DNA of 21,518 bases from Candidatus Methylomirabilota bacterium (GCA_023249165.1 JAHFDE010000004.1:1436-22953), one strand, 5' to 3'. Shown: positions 1 to 8,555, numbered from the stretch's first letter. The notes: generated by a model from the sequence alone, not told the origin. Program-made: numbers and translations.

Positions 1-885
1 CCACGCGCTATACCAGAGGCTGCCAGTGTCCGTGGCCGCCTGCGCCATGCTGAGCTTGGCCAGCCTTCCCGCGAAGAGGTGCAAGGCCGCGTAGTACGCG
101 TCGCCAAAATCAGACACCCCCTGCCGCGCGAGGGTGTCGGCCCGTAGGAGGTTGTCCACCCACACATGGCTGTCAATCAGGAACTCGAAGATGAAGGCGG
201 ATGGATCGACGGCCCGCTTGGCCGGTTGGGTGAACGCCGCAAGGTCCTGGTACTCTGACAGGTGGCGACGGATCATCTCGTCTTCGAAGCGCCTGCGAAT
301 CCCCTCGTTGCCGGTCAACTGCCCGTCGTGATTCGTGGTCGTATGGAGCGGCTGGTGTCCGTCGGCCACATAGTGACCAAGATGGGCCGCGACGAGCGGC
401 ACCCGTTTCCAGTCCGAAGCCCGTATGGCCTCGACGAGCTCTCGGTACAGCTCGGCGATCCGCCAGGGCAACTGCCCAGCCCTCTCCAGCCGCTCACGGC
501 CGTACTTGGTCAGGGCCTCCCTGTAGTTCCGAGGAACCTCCCGGAAGGGAAAACGATCCAGCTCATTCAGGGCGAACCGGTGGCGGATCCGTTCCGCCTC
601 CCCCTGTTGCTCCGTGAGGGCCGTATCGGGATCCACGCTGTGTTCGCCGATGAAGGCCTGGTCTCTCATGAAAAATTGCCGGAGCGGCTCCGGCAGCGTG
701 GTACAGGCTGCCCGGTTGATGAGGACATGGGCTGCAGGGCCCCACGCCTGGGCCGGCATGGGCGATCCCAGAAATACAAGCACCCCCAAAAGGGCGTACT
801 CCGCCAGTTTCTTGGGCTTGGTCGGCCTCCCTGTAGCATCACTGTCCCAGAGCGGTCGCAACCGTCCGAACATCAGGCCAGTCAT
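1..885 (-). CDS. S1/P1-type zinc nuclease, exported (3' end outside window)
   Basis: A reading frame open from the left edge up to an ATG at 885 encodes at least 295 residues. The N-terminus has a hydrophobic stretch followed by AQA and then Trp48, so signal peptidase would leave Trp as residue 1. S1/P1 nucleases and zinc phospholipases C use this N-terminal Trp as a zinc ligand. The spacing W48-x4-H53 equals the W1/H6 pair of P1 nuclease. H171-x3-D175-x5-H181 and H240-x3-D244 match the other ligand sets. The family cleaves single-stranded nucleic acid (3' phosphoesters) in the periplasm or outside the cell. The related zinc-dependent phospholipase C fold is the alternative. The start is not certain: a GTG lies at 906 and a second ATG at 873, and no strong ribosome site is visible. 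The C-terminus is missing only because the window ends. Confidence 0.85.
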   Translation of the reverse strand, partial: MTGLMFGRLRPLWDSDATGRPTKPKKLAEYALLGVLVFLGSPMPAQAWGPAAHVLINRAACTTLPEPLRQFFMRDQAFIGEHSVDPDTALTEQQGEAERIRHRFALNELDRFPFREVPRNYREALTKYGRERLERAGQLPWRIAELYRELVEAIRASDWKRVPLVAAHLGHYVADGHQPLHTTTNHDGQLTGNEGIRRRFEDEMIRRHLSEYQDLAAFTQPAKRAVDPSAFIFEFLIDSHVWVDNLLRADTLARQGVSDFGDAYYAALHLFAGRLAKLSMAQAATDTGSLWYSAW

Positions 886-919
886 CGGGTCGGTCCGTCC
901 CCCCACTTGCTCTAAGTCC

Positions 920-949
920 TTGACAGGACTCCCCTTCTTAAAATACCAT
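920..949 (+). promoter_or_regulatory. Candidate sigma70 promoter for gltB
   Basis: A perfect TTGACA (920-925) is followed by an 18-base spacer and TACCAT (944-949, 4 of 6 to the -10 consensus). Initiation would fall near 956, about 220 bases before the gltB GTG. Called by eye only. Confidence 0.35.
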
Positions 950-1046
950 GCAAGGGATAAGGAGAGGGTTTCACCCTGCCTCCTGCGGCATATATGTAGG
1001 CGTGACACTTCCCCCGGGTGTACTCAGCTTCGATGTGTTCAAGGTG

Positions 1047-1066
1047 TGTTATACCTATGTTATACC
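1047..1066. promoter_or_regulatory. Tandem TGTTATACC repeat, possible operator
   Basis: TGTTATACC occurs at 1047-1055 and again at 1058-1066, so the copies are 11 bases apart, one helical turn. On the minus strand the same bases give two TATAAC boxes that could be -10 elements for the nuclease gene. The position between two divergent genes suits a regulator site. The regulator is unknown. Confidence 0.35.
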
Positions 1067-1176
1067 ACGGTGCGTCAGAGCACAATGCATGCGGGTTCGG
1101 ATTCGAACTGCACTCCATCGACCGGGGCAGCCATGACTGTTCTCGTGGTGAGCGGTTCTCGTAGAGAGGACGTGAC

Positions 1177-4100
1177 GTGAAGTCCACCGGATTGCCCCCC
1201 AAGCAGGGTCTATACGATCCGCGATTCGAGCACGACGCGTGCGGCATCGGGTTTGTCGTGAACGTCAGGGGGGTGAAGTCGAACGCGATCGTCCGCCAGG
1301 GGCTTACCGCGCTCCTGAACCTCACCCATCGGGGAGCCCGCGGCAGCGAACCCCAGACGGGCGATGGCGCAGGGATCCTCCTGCAGACCCCGCACGCCTT
1401 TCTCCAGCAGGCATGTGCCGAGGTCGGCGTGCACCTCCCGCCCTTCGGCGAGTACGGCATCGGGATGCTCTTCCTTCCCCCCGATCCTGCCCAGCGCCGG
1501 AACTGCGAGCAGCACTTCGAGAAGATCATTGCCGAGGAGGGGCAGCGCCTCCTCGGATGGCGGACGGTCCCCACGAACCATGCCTCCCTGGGACGCACGG
1601 CCCTGTCGTGCGAACCGTGTGTGCGGCAGGTGTTCATCGGACGTGATGCCACGCTCCAAGACGCGCTGGCTTTTGAGCGGAAGCTCTACGTCATCCGAAA
1701 GCGGGCTGAGAACGCCATTCGATACTCGGGGATGAAGGGCGGTGAATACTTCTATCTCGCCAGCCTCTCGTATAAGACGGTCGTGTACAAGGGGATGCTC
1801 ACGGCGGAGCAGCTGGAGGAATACTATCCGGATCTCTCGGATCCCGCCATGGAAGCTGCCCTCGTCCTGATCCATTCGCGATTCAGCACGAACACCTTCC
1901 CCAGCTGGGAACGCGCCCATCCGTACCGGTATCTGATCCACAACGGCGAGATCAATACCCTCCGCGGAAACGTGAACTGGATGCACGCGCGGCAGGCGAT
2001 GTTCACCTCTGATCTCTTCGGCGATGACGTGCGCAAGATCCTTCCCGTCATCCATCCCGATGGCAGCGACTCAGCCATGTTCGACAACTGCCTGGAGTTT
2101 CTCGTGCTCGCCGGCCGGTCCCTCCCGCACGCCATGATGATGATGATCCCGGAACCGTGGTCGAACCACGAGAGCATGACTGACGAGAAGAAGGCGTTCT
2201 ACGAGTACCACAGTTGTCTCCTCGAGCCGTGGGATGGTCCTGCCTCCATGGCCTTTACTGATGGCATACGCGTCGGTGCGGTGCTCGATCGGAACGGCTT
2301 GCGCCCGTCGCGATACTACGTGACCAAGGACGACCTGGTCATCATGGCGTCCGAGGTAGGCGTCCTCGACGTCCCGCCGGATCGCGTCCTCCACAAGGGG
2401 CGTCTCCAGCCGGGCCGCATGCTGCTCGTGGATACCGAAGAGGGACGCATCGTCGGGGACGACGAGTTAAAGCACCGTATGGCGACCGCGCATCCGTACC
2501 GGCTGTGGCTGAATGAGCATCTCGTGGCGCTCGCAGATCTACCCGACCCTCCCCCACTTCGGGAACCGGCTCATGAGGCGGTGCTCGCACAGCAACAGGC
2601 GTTCGGCTACACCTTCGAAGAGCTGCGCATTATTCTGGGACCGATGGCCGCAGAGGGCGTGGAACCTGTCGGCTCCATGGGAACCGATACCCCGCTGGCG
2701 GTGCTCTCCGACCGGCCTCAGCCGCTCTACAACTATTTCAAGCAGCTCTTTGCGCAGGTCACCAACCCCCCCATCGACTGCATCCGGGAGGAGATCATCA
2801 CGGCTACGGAAACGATGCTCGGGCCTGAGCGAAATCTCCTGGTGCCGGAACCGGAAAGCTGCCGCCAAATCATTCTGAAGACGCCGATTTTGACCAACGA
2901 GGAACTCGAGAAGCTCCGCCACATTAACATCCCCGGCTTCAGGGCCGTGACGCTGCCGATGCTCTTCAAGGTCCACGACGGAGGTCCGGGACTGGAGCGG
3001 GCCATGGAGGAGCTGTTCCGCCAGGCAAGCCGTGCCATCTCCGCGGGGGCCAACATTTTGATTCTGTCCGATCGGGGTGTCGACCAGAAAAAGGCGCCAA
3101 TCCCGGCGCTCCTGGCGGTGTCAGGCCTCCATCATCACCTCATTCGCGAGGGGACACGGACGAAGGTGGGATTGGTGGTGGAATCCGGGGAACCGCGGGA
3201 GGTGCATCACTTCGCGGCGCTGATCGGCTATGGGGCCAGTGCAATCAACCCCTACCTGGCGTACGAAACGTTGGACGACATGATCGTGCAGGGGACGCTC
3301 ACGGGCATCGCCCATGACCGGGCAGTGAAAAACTACATCAAGGCCGCGGTTAAAGGTGTCGTCAAGGTGATGTCAAAAATGGGCATCTCCACCATCCAAA
3401 GTTACCAGGGCGCGCAGATCTTTGAGGCGGTCGGCATCAGCGAAAATGTGGTCGACAAATATTTCACCTGGACCCCGTCACGGGTGGGAGGCGTGGAGAT
3501 AGACGTCATCGCCCGGGAAGCACAACTGCGGCACGCCCGCGCCTTCCCGGACCGCCTGGTCAACGGCCGGACGCTCGACGCCGGTGGCCAGTATCAGTGG
3601 CGCCAGGACGGGGAGTATCACATGTACAACCCGGAAACGGTGCACAGGCTGCAGCTCGCCTGCCGCAGGAACGACTACCGAGCTTACAAGGAGTACGCGG
3701 ACCTGGTCAACCGCCGATCCGAACAGCTCGCCACGCTGCGCGGATTGCTCGAGCTGAAGCTCGCCCCCGAACCGATCCCGCTCGAGGAAGTCGAGCCGGT
3801 GGAATCCATCTGCAAACGCTTCAAGACCGGTGCCATGTCGTACGGTTCCATCAGCAAGGAGACCCACGAAAGCCTGGCCATTGCGATGAATCGGATCGGT
3901 GGCAAGAGCAACTCGGGCGAAGGCGGGGAGGATCCTGCCCGCTACATCCCCGACTCCAACGGCGACTCGCGTTCAAGCGCCATCAAGCAGGTGGCGTCGG
4001 CGAGGTTCGGGGTCACCAGCGAGTATCTGATCAACGCGAAGGAGCTCCAGATCAAGATGGCCCAGGGCGCGAAACCCGGAGAGGGAGGCCAGCTGCCGGG

Positions 4101-5775
4101 TCGCAAGGTCTATCCCTGGATCGCCAAGGTCCGGTACGCGACACCTGGCGTGGGGCTCATCTCGCCCCCCCCGCATCACGACATCTACTCGATCGAGGAC
4201 CTGGCCGAGCTGATCCATGACCTCAAGAACGCCAATCACCACGCCCGCATCAACGTCAAGCTGGTGTCAGAGGTGGGCGTGGGCACCATCGCGGCGGGTG
4301 TGGCCAAGGGGAAAGCCGACGTGGTGCTGATCAGCGGATACGACGGCGGGACGGGTGCCTCTCCCCAGAGCAGCATCAAGCACGCCGGCCTGCCGTGGGA
4401 GCTGGGAGTGGCTGAAACACACCAGACGCTCGTCCTGAACAAGCTGCGCAGCCGGATCGTGGTGGAAACCGATGGGCAGCTTAAGACCGGCCGCGACGTC
4501 GCCATTGCGGCCCTCCTGGGCGCAGAAGAGTTCGGATTCTCCACCGCCCCGCTGGTCGTCCTCGGGTGTGTCATGATGCGGGTCTGCCATCTCGACACGT
4601 GCCCGGTCGGCGTTGCAACGCAGAATCCAGAGCTGCGCAAGAAGTTTACCGGAGACCCTCAGCATGTTGTGAACTTCATGCGTTTCGTCGCCCAGGAACT
4701 CCGTGAGTGGATGGCCAAGCTGGGATTCCGCACCGTCAACGAGATGGTCGGCCGGGTCGATAAACTGGAGGCCCGCAGAGCCGTCGATCACTGGAAGGCA
4801 AAGGGTCTCGACCTCTCAGCCATACTCTATCAGCCGGACGTCCCGCCGGAGGTGGGCCGCTACTGCCAAATCTCCCAGGATCATGGGCTGGACCGATCGT
4901 TCGACAGGCGGGTGCTCCTGGATCTCTGTCGGCCGGCGCTTGATCGGGGCGAGCCGGTCCGGGCGACCCTGCCCATCCACAACATCCACCGCGTGGTGGG
5001 AACGATCCTGGGCAGCGAACTGACCCGGCGCTATGGCGGGGAAGGCCTGCCGGAGGACACGATCCGACTCCACTTTAAGGGATCCGCCGGCCAGAGTTTC
5101 GGTGCCTTCATCCCGCGAGGCATCACGCTGATCCTCGAGGGGGACTCAAACGACTATATCGGCAAGGGGCTTTCCGGGGGGAAGATCATCGTCTATCCGC
5201 CGGAAGGCTCGACCTTTGTCCCCGAGGAAAACATCATCATCGGCAATGTGGCCTTCTATGGCGCCACCGGTGGGGAGGCCTACATCCGCGGCATGGCCGG
5301 CGAGCGATTCTGCGTCCGGAACAGCGGCGTGCACGCCGTCATCGAGGCCGTGGGCGACCACGGCTGCGAGTACATGACCGGTGGTCGTGTGGTCGTGCTC
5401 GGACCCACGGGCCGGAACTTCGCCGCTGGCATGTCAGGCGGCATCGCGTACGTGCTGGACGAGGCCGGGGACTTTCACCGCCGGTGCAACCACGAGATGG
5501 TCTTCCTGGAACGCTTAGACGACCAGCACGAGATCAAAGAGGTGGAAAGGATGATCGGGCGGCACGCCCAGTATACCAACAGCGAGCGCGCACGGTTCAT
5601 CCTGGCCCGGTGGGAAGAAATAGTACCGAAGTTCGTGAAGATCCTGCCCAAGGATTACAAACGGGTGGTCGAAGCGATGAAGCGGGTCGAGGAGGCCGGC
5701 CTGAGCGGTGAGGAAGCCGCGATGGCTGCCTTCGAAGCAAACAAGCTCGATCTGGCGCGCGTGAGTGGCAACTGA
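1177..5775 (+). CDS. gltB: Glutamate synthase large (alpha) subunit
   Basis: This 1532-residue protein has the full length and domain order of bacterial GltB. A class II glutaminase domain starts after a 21-residue propeptide with nucleophile Cys22 (DACGIGF). A central domain follows, then an FMN-binding synthase barrel, and a C-terminal glycine-rich beta-helix domain (about residues 1270-1500). The [3Fe-4S] ligands are Cys1131, Cys1137 and Cys1142 (C-x5-C-x4-C). The enzyme takes the amide nitrogen of glutamine and adds it to 2-oxoglutarate to give two glutamates, using electrons delivered through GltD. The start is the GTG at 1177, with AGAGAGGA six bases upstream and the catalytic Cys at the usual distance. 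gltD follows after 41 bases, so the two are an operon. No missing key residue was seen. Confidence 0.97.
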   Translation: MKSTGLPPKQGLYDPRFEHDACGIGFVVNVRGVKSNAIVRQGLTALLNLTHRGARGSEPQTGDGAGILLQTPHAFLQQACAEVGVHLPPFGEYGIGMLFLPPDPAQRRNCEQHFEKIIAEEGQRLLGWRTVPTNHASLGRTALSCEPCVRQVFIGRDATLQDALAFERKLYVIRKRAENAIRYSGMKGGEYFYLASLSYKTVVYKGMLTAEQLEEYYPDLSDPAMEAALVLIHSRFSTNTFPSWERAHPYRYLIHNGEINTLRGNVNWMHARQAMFTSDLFGDDVRKILPVIHPDGSDSAMFDNCLEFLVLAGRSLPHAMMMMIPEPWSNHESMTDEKKAFYEYHSCLLEPWDGPASMAFTDGIRVGAVLDRNGLRPSRYYVTKDDLVIMASEVGVLDVPPDRVLHKGRLQPGRMLLVDTEEGRIVGDDELKHRMATAHPYRLWLNEHLVALADLPDPPPLREPAHEAVLAQQQAFGYTFEELRIILGPMAAEGVEPVGSMGTDTPLAVLSDRPQPLYNYFKQLFAQVTNPPIDCIREEIITATETMLGPERNLLVPEPESCRQIILKTPILTNEELEKLRHINIPGFRAVTLPMLFKVHDGGPGLERAMEELFRQASRAISAGANILILSDRGVDQKKAPIPALLAVSGLHHHLIREGTRTKVGLVVESGEPREVHHFAALIGYGASAINPYLAYETLDDMIVQGTLTGIAHDRAVKNYIKAAVKGVVKVMSKMGISTIQSYQGAQIFEAVGISENVVDKYFTWTPSRVGGVEIDVIAREAQLRHARAFPDRLVNGRTLDAGGQYQWRQDGEYHMYNPETVHRLQLACRRNDYRAYKEYADLVNRRSEQLATLRGLLELKLAPEPIPLEEVEPVESICKRFKTGAMSYGSISKETHESLAIAMNRIGGKSNSGEGGEDPARYIPDSNGDSRSSAIKQVASARFGVTSEYLINAKELQIKMAQGAKPGEGGQLPGRKVYPWIAKVRYATPGVGLISPPPHHDIYSIEDLAELIHDLKNANHHARINVKLVSEVGVGTIAAGVAKGKADVVLISGYDGGTGASPQSSIKHAGLPWELGVAETHQTLVLNKLRSRIVVETDGQLKTGRDVAIAALLGAEEFGFSTAPLVVLGCVMMRVCHLDTCPVGVATQNPELRKKFTGDPQHVVNFMRFVAQELREWMAKLGFRTVNEMVGRVDKLEARRAVDHWKAKGLDLSAILYQPDVPPEVGRYCQISQDHGLDRSFDRRVLLDLCRPALDRGEPVRATLPIHNIHRVVGTILGSELTRRYGGEGLPEDTIRLHFKGSAGQSFGAFIPRGITLILEGDSNDYIGKGLSGGKIIVYPPEGSTFVPEENIIIGNVAFYGATGGEAYIRGMAGERFCVRNSGVHAVIEAVGDHGCEYMTGGRVVVLGPTGRNFAAGMSGGIAYVLDEAGDFHRRCNHEMVFLERLDDQHEIKEVERMIGRHAQYTNSERARFILARWEEIVPKFVKILPKDYKRVVEAMKRVEEAGLSGEEAAMAAFEANKLDLARVSGN

Positions 5776-5816
5776 CGCCCCACCCTCTCGTTTCTAACTT
5801 CCTCGAAGGCGTTGGG

Positions 5817-7301
5817 ATGGGCAAGCCGACTGGATTCATGGAACACCCTCGGGAGCTCCCGCCGGATCGTCCGCCCGCGGAACGGATTCGCGATTGGGAG
5901 GAGTTCCACCTGCACGCCCCCGAGAAAACGCTAAAGGTGCAGGGGGCCCGCTGCATGGATTGTGCCGTCCCATTCTGCCACACCGGCATTATCCTCAACG
6001 GCATGACCTCGGGCTGTCCCATCAACAACCTGATCCCGGAGTGGAACGACCTAGTCTATCGCGGGCTCTGGAGAGAAGCGCTCGATCGCCTGCACAAAAC
6101 CAACAATTTCCCTGAGTTTACCGGCAGGATCTGCCCTGCCCCCTGCGAAGCCGCATGCGTCCTGGCGATCATCGAACCGCCAGTCACGATCAAGAGCATC
6201 GAGTGCGCCATTATTGACAAGGGCTTTGAAGAGGGATGGGTGATTCCGGAACCGCCTGCGAGGCGGACGGGGAAGAAAGTGGCCGTGGTCGGCTCGGGGC
6301 CGGCTGGGCTGGCGTGTGCCGCCCAGCTCAACAAAGCAGGTCACTGGGTGACCGTCTTCGAGCGCGATGACCGCGTCGGTGGATTGCTGATGTACGGCAT
6401 TCCGAATCCGCACCTGGATAAAGCCGTCGTCCAGCGTCGCGTCGACCTCTTGGCCGAGGAGGGAATACGGTTTGTGACGAATACCGAAGTCGGCAAGGAT
6501 TATCCTGCCGAGAGGATCCTCAAGGAATTCGACGCGGTCGTCCTCTGTGGCGGTGCCACCAAACCGCGCGACCTGCCGATTCCCGGTCGCGACCTCAAGG
6601 GCATTCATTTCGCGATGGACTTCCTGCGGGCCAACACCAAGAGCCTGCTCGACAGTAACCTGCAGGACGGCAATTATATTTCCGCCAAGCACAAGGACGC
6701 GATCGTCATTGGCGGCGGCGACACCGGTACCGACTGCATCGCCACCGTCATGCGCCACGGCTGCAAGAGCCTCGTCCAATTTGAGATCCTGCCGAAGCCG
6801 CCCATGGAACGGGCTCCCGACAATCCCTGGCCGCAGTGGCCGAACATCTTCCGCGCGGGCTACGGCCAGGAGGAAGCCTCGGTCGTCTTCGGACGGGACC
6901 CCCGCGAGTTCTGCATCATGACCAAGAGGTTTGCCGGGGATGAGCACGGACACGTCAAGGAACTGCACACCGTCCAGATCGAATGGCACCGGGGTGAGAA
7001 CGGCCGGCCCGTGCCCAGGGAGATTCCCGGGACCGAGAAGGTCTGGCCCGGCCAGCTCGTGCTCCTGGCCATGGGCTTCCTCGGGCCGGAGGACATGCTC
7101 CTCCAGTCGCTCGGCGTCGACCGGGACGAACGTTCCAACGTGAAGGCGGAGCACGGGAGATTTGCGACGAGTGTGAGGGGTGTTTTCGCTGCCGGCGACA
7201 TGCGTCGAGGCCAGAGCCTCGTGGTCTGGGCCATCAACGAGGGTCGGGGTGCGGCGCGCGAGTGCGACCGGTACCTCATGGGTTCAACCGACCTCCCCTA
7301 A
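5817..7301 (+). CDS. gltD: Glutamate synthase small (beta) subunit
   Basis: A 494-residue protein of normal GltD length. The N-terminal region carries the cysteine clusters of the two low-potential [4Fe-4S] centres (Cys46, Cys49 and Cys54, then CPINN and CPAPCEAAC). An FAD-binding Rossmann motif (VVGSGPAG, near residue 158) and an NADPH-binding motif (IGGGDTGTD, near residue 300) follow. It oxidises NADPH and passes electrons through FAD and the Fe-S centres to GltB. The ATG at 5817 has GAAGG a few bases upstream and starts the characteristic GKPTGFMEH sequence. It is the last gene of the gltBD operon: an intrinsic terminator lies 70 bases after the stop. Confidence 0.97.
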   Translation: MGKPTGFMEHPRELPPDRPPAERIRDWEEFHLHAPEKTLKVQGARCMDCAVPFCHTGIILNGMTSGCPINNLIPEWNDLVYRGLWREALDRLHKTNNFPEFTGRICPAPCEAACVLAIIEPPVTIKSIECAIIDKGFEEGWVIPEPPARRTGKKVAVVGSGPAGLACAAQLNKAGHWVTVFERDDRVGGLLMYGIPNPHLDKAVVQRRVDLLAEEGIRFVTNTEVGKDYPAERILKEFDAVVLCGGATKPRDLPIPGRDLKGIHFAMDFLRANTKSLLDSNLQDGNYISAKHKDAIVIGGGDTGTDCIATVMRHGCKSLVQFEILPKPPMERAPDNPWPQWPNIFRAGYGQEEASVVFGRDPREFCIMTKRFAGDEHGHVKELHTVQIEWHRGENGRPVPREIPGTEKVWPGQLVLLAMGFLGPEDMLLQSLGVDRDERSNVKAEHGRFATSVRGVFAAGDMRRGQSLVVWAINEGRGAARECDRYLMGSTDLP

Positions 7302-7371
7302 GGGCAAGAAACCAGCATCGGGCCGAAGAAGTTCGAGGATAGACTTTACTGAGATAGCCAACTGCACAGGC

Positions 7372-7410
7372 GAGCCCACTATTACTGGCGATAGTGGGCT
7401 CTTCGTTTTT
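7372..7410 (+). terminator. Intrinsic terminator after gltD
   Basis: An 11-bp perfect stem (GAGCCCACTAT at 7372-7382, ATAGTGGGCTC at 7391-7401) with an 8-base loop is followed by TTCGTTTTT (7402-7410). It ends the gltBD transcript. Confidence 0.92.
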
Positions 7411-7412
7411 GA

Positions 7413-7553
7413 ATGACCGCCGGACCACTACCTCGGAATCCGTGGCACGTGCCTTGCACTGACCCCAACACCATGAACCTGAACCTGGTGATCCATGGGA
7501 CCGGCACTGCCTGGATCGATGACATTCGCCTGTTGAAAGGCCCGCTGCAATAG
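7413..7553 (+). pseudogene. Probable C-terminal remnant of a beta-sandwich protein gene
   Basis: A 46-codon frame starts right after the terminator U-tract and ends at TAG 7551-7553. Its last part contains HGTGTAWIDDIRLLKGP, which resembles the closing strand (G-x-W-x-DD-x-x-L) of carbohydrate-binding or jelly-roll domains. There is no ribosome site for the ATG at 7413 or the internal ATG at 7473, and the rest of such a domain is absent. I read it as the tail of a decayed gene. A sigma54-like promoter (7443-7458) lies within it, so part of the similarity could be chance. Confidence is low. Confidence 0.35.
7443..7458 (+). promoter_or_regulatory. Consensus sigma54 (RpoN) promoter
   Basis: TGGCACG (7443-7449), four bases, then TTGCA (7454-7458) matches the -24/-12 consensus at every conserved base, with the invariant GG and GC exactly 12 bases apart. 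The start of transcription would be near 7469, 130 bases before the cyclic-nucleotide-binding gene. No upstream activator site was identified. Confidence 0.6.
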
Positions 7554-7598
7554 CACATCATCGCGGTGTCATCGGCCAGGCTTTTCACCGAGGACGCT

Positions 7599-8066
7599 AT
7601 GAAGGATCCGACGACACAACTGTCAAGAGTGGGTCTGTTTCAGGGGCTAGACGCGAAGCAGCTCCAGTCCATCCTCCGAGTCTCCGGCATGGAGGAATTC
7701 GAGCCAGGCGCGGTCATCTTTGAGGAAGGCGATCAGGGCGAGGAGCTGTACCTGATCTTGGATGGGAAGGTTCGCATCTCCCGCCATCTCTCTATAGTGA
7801 GGGAAGAGGCGCTGGCCGTGCTCGAAAAAGGCCAGGCCTTCGGGGAAATGTCGGTGATCGATGATACCGTGGTGCGGAGTGCGACTGCCAGGGCCCACGA
7901 AGCATGCACCCTGCTGGTCGTTAAAAAAGAGGCGTTCCAGCTGCTGCTGCGAAGCGACCGCGATCTTGCCTACGCCATCCTCTGGAACGTGGTGAAGCAG
8001 CTCTCGGGCCGTCTCCGGGCGACCAACGACAAGATGATGCTGCTGTTGGGCTCCGGCCTCTTCTGA
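7599..8066 (+). CDS. Cyclic-nucleotide-binding-domain protein, stand-alone
   Basis: A 155-residue protein made almost wholly of one Crp/PKA-type cNMP-binding beta-roll (about residues 10-125). It has the phosphate-binding-cassette-like stretch FGEMSVIDD followed by VVRSATARA, and closing helices. There is no DNA-binding helix-turn-helix, so it is not a complete Crp/Fnr regulator; it may be a sensor subunit or partner. The PBC motif is close to canonical F-G-E-x-A/S, but binding of cAMP or cGMP cannot be assumed. The ATG at 7599 is chosen because GAGGA lies about five bases upstream. A GTG at 7566 would add 11 residues. The gene sits 130 bases downstream of a sigma54-like start and is followed after one base by a small lipoprotein-like ORF. 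Confidence 0.85.
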   Translation: MKDPTTQLSRVGLFQGLDAKQLQSILRVSGMEEFEPGAVIFEEGDQGEELYLILDGKVRISRHLSIVREEALAVLEKGQAFGEMSVIDDTVVRSATARAHEACTLLVVKKEAFQLLLRSDRDLAYAILWNVVKQLSGRLRATNDKMMLLLGSGLF

Positions 8067-8067
8067 A

Positions 8068-8196
8068 ATGCTCCCCGATGGAACCCACCTCAGGGCTCCC
8101 CTTCTTGCCTTCGTTCTCCTCGTGCTCTGCAGCGGGTGCGATCCAGTTCGCCCGAGAGGGAGACGTCATCTTTTTTGGGGACAGGATCGGAACTAA
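8068..8196 (+). CDS. Tiny lipoprotein-like ORF (42 aa), possibly frameshifted
   Basis: The ATG lies one base after the stop of the preceding gene, which suggests coupled translation. The product has a short charged start, a hydrophobic core (APLLAFVLLVLCSGC) and a lipobox-like LCSGC, the form of a type II signal peptide. The -3 position is Cys, not the usual Leu/Val, so the box is imperfect. Only 18 residues follow the Cys. Another frame stays open from 8078 to 8281 and ends eight bases before the next gene, so this may be a longer lipoprotein broken by a frameshift. It matches no family I know. Confidence 0.45.
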   Translation: MLPDGTHLRAPLLAFVLLVLCSGCDPVRPRGRRHLFWGQDRN

Positions 8197-8289
8197 CTGG
8201 CGGGTGGGCGGTCTAATACCTCAGGAGCATGCGAGACGGGAGGGTCATAGCACGGCATCTGCGCTGAAGCCATCGTTCTGAGGTGATGG

Positions 8290-8547
8290 ATGGGATCAAA
8301 GACGCTCCGAAACACACTGCTCGTCGTGGCGTTATACGCCGTGGCCGGATTCCTGCTGGTTCGTGAATGCGCATACGGCGGAGGCATGGGGGCGGCGTAC
8401 AAGACGTGCGAATGCCTCGGCATCGAGTGGGAGCTCTACGACAGCCGTCCCGCCGATGGGCCGAGAAAAACGATTTGCATAGGCATCATTCAATCCACGA
8501 CCTGCTACAGATTCGAGGGTGGTCCCGTGATCGAGTGTCCGCGGTGA
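8290..8547 (+). CDS. Small cysteine-rich membrane-anchored protein, unknown function
   Basis: An 85-residue protein with an N-terminal hydrophobic segment (about residues 9-24: TLLVVALYAVAGFLLV) that is probably an uncleaved anchor or signal. The short exported domain has six cysteines (REC, CEC, ICI, TCY, IEC), enough for three disulfides. The ATG has TGAGGTGA just upstream. It lies eight bases after the end of the broken frame described for the preceding ORF and nine bases before the original start of the TIMP-like gene, so the small genes from 7599 to 9229 look like one transcript. No function is proposed. Confidence 0.7.
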   Translation: MGSKTLRNTLLVVALYAVAGFLLVRECAYGGGMGAAYKTCECLGIEWELYDSRPADGPRKTICIGIIQSTTCYRFEGGPVIECPR

Positions 8548-8555
8548 GGAGAGTG

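Larger units (their letters stand above)
886..1176. other. Divergent intergenic region, nuclease / gltB
   Basis: This 291-base gap lies between the divergent nuclease and gltB genes. It holds a candidate gltB promoter at 920-949, a paired direct repeat at 1047-1066 that also reads as two TATAAC boxes on the minus strand, and a small hairpin at 1095-1108. Short open frames here lack ribosome sites and are not called. If the 920-949 promoter is used, gltB has a leader of about 220 bases. Confidence 0.6.

Noticed and set aside
262..915. A 217-residue plus-strand ORF at the left end
   Set aside because: It lies opposite the nuclease gene, whose product shows all the expected zinc ligands; the plus-strand product has no family features.
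1095..1108. A GTTCG-GATT-CGAAC hairpin resembling a tRNA T-arm
   Set aside because: No acceptor, D or anticodon arms can be built around it, and the outer bases do not pair.
948..1136. A 62-codon ORF in the gltB leader
   Set aside because: No ribosome site, no recognisable sequence, and it overlaps the proposed regulatory repeats.
912..1652. A 246-residue minus-strand ORF opposite the gltB start
   Set aside because: It covers the conserved GltB glutaminase domain on the other strand and looks like a codon-bias shadow.
6051..7154. A 367-residue minus-strand ORF opposite gltD
   Set aside because: It mirrors the GltD nucleotide-binding domains and has no independent start signal.
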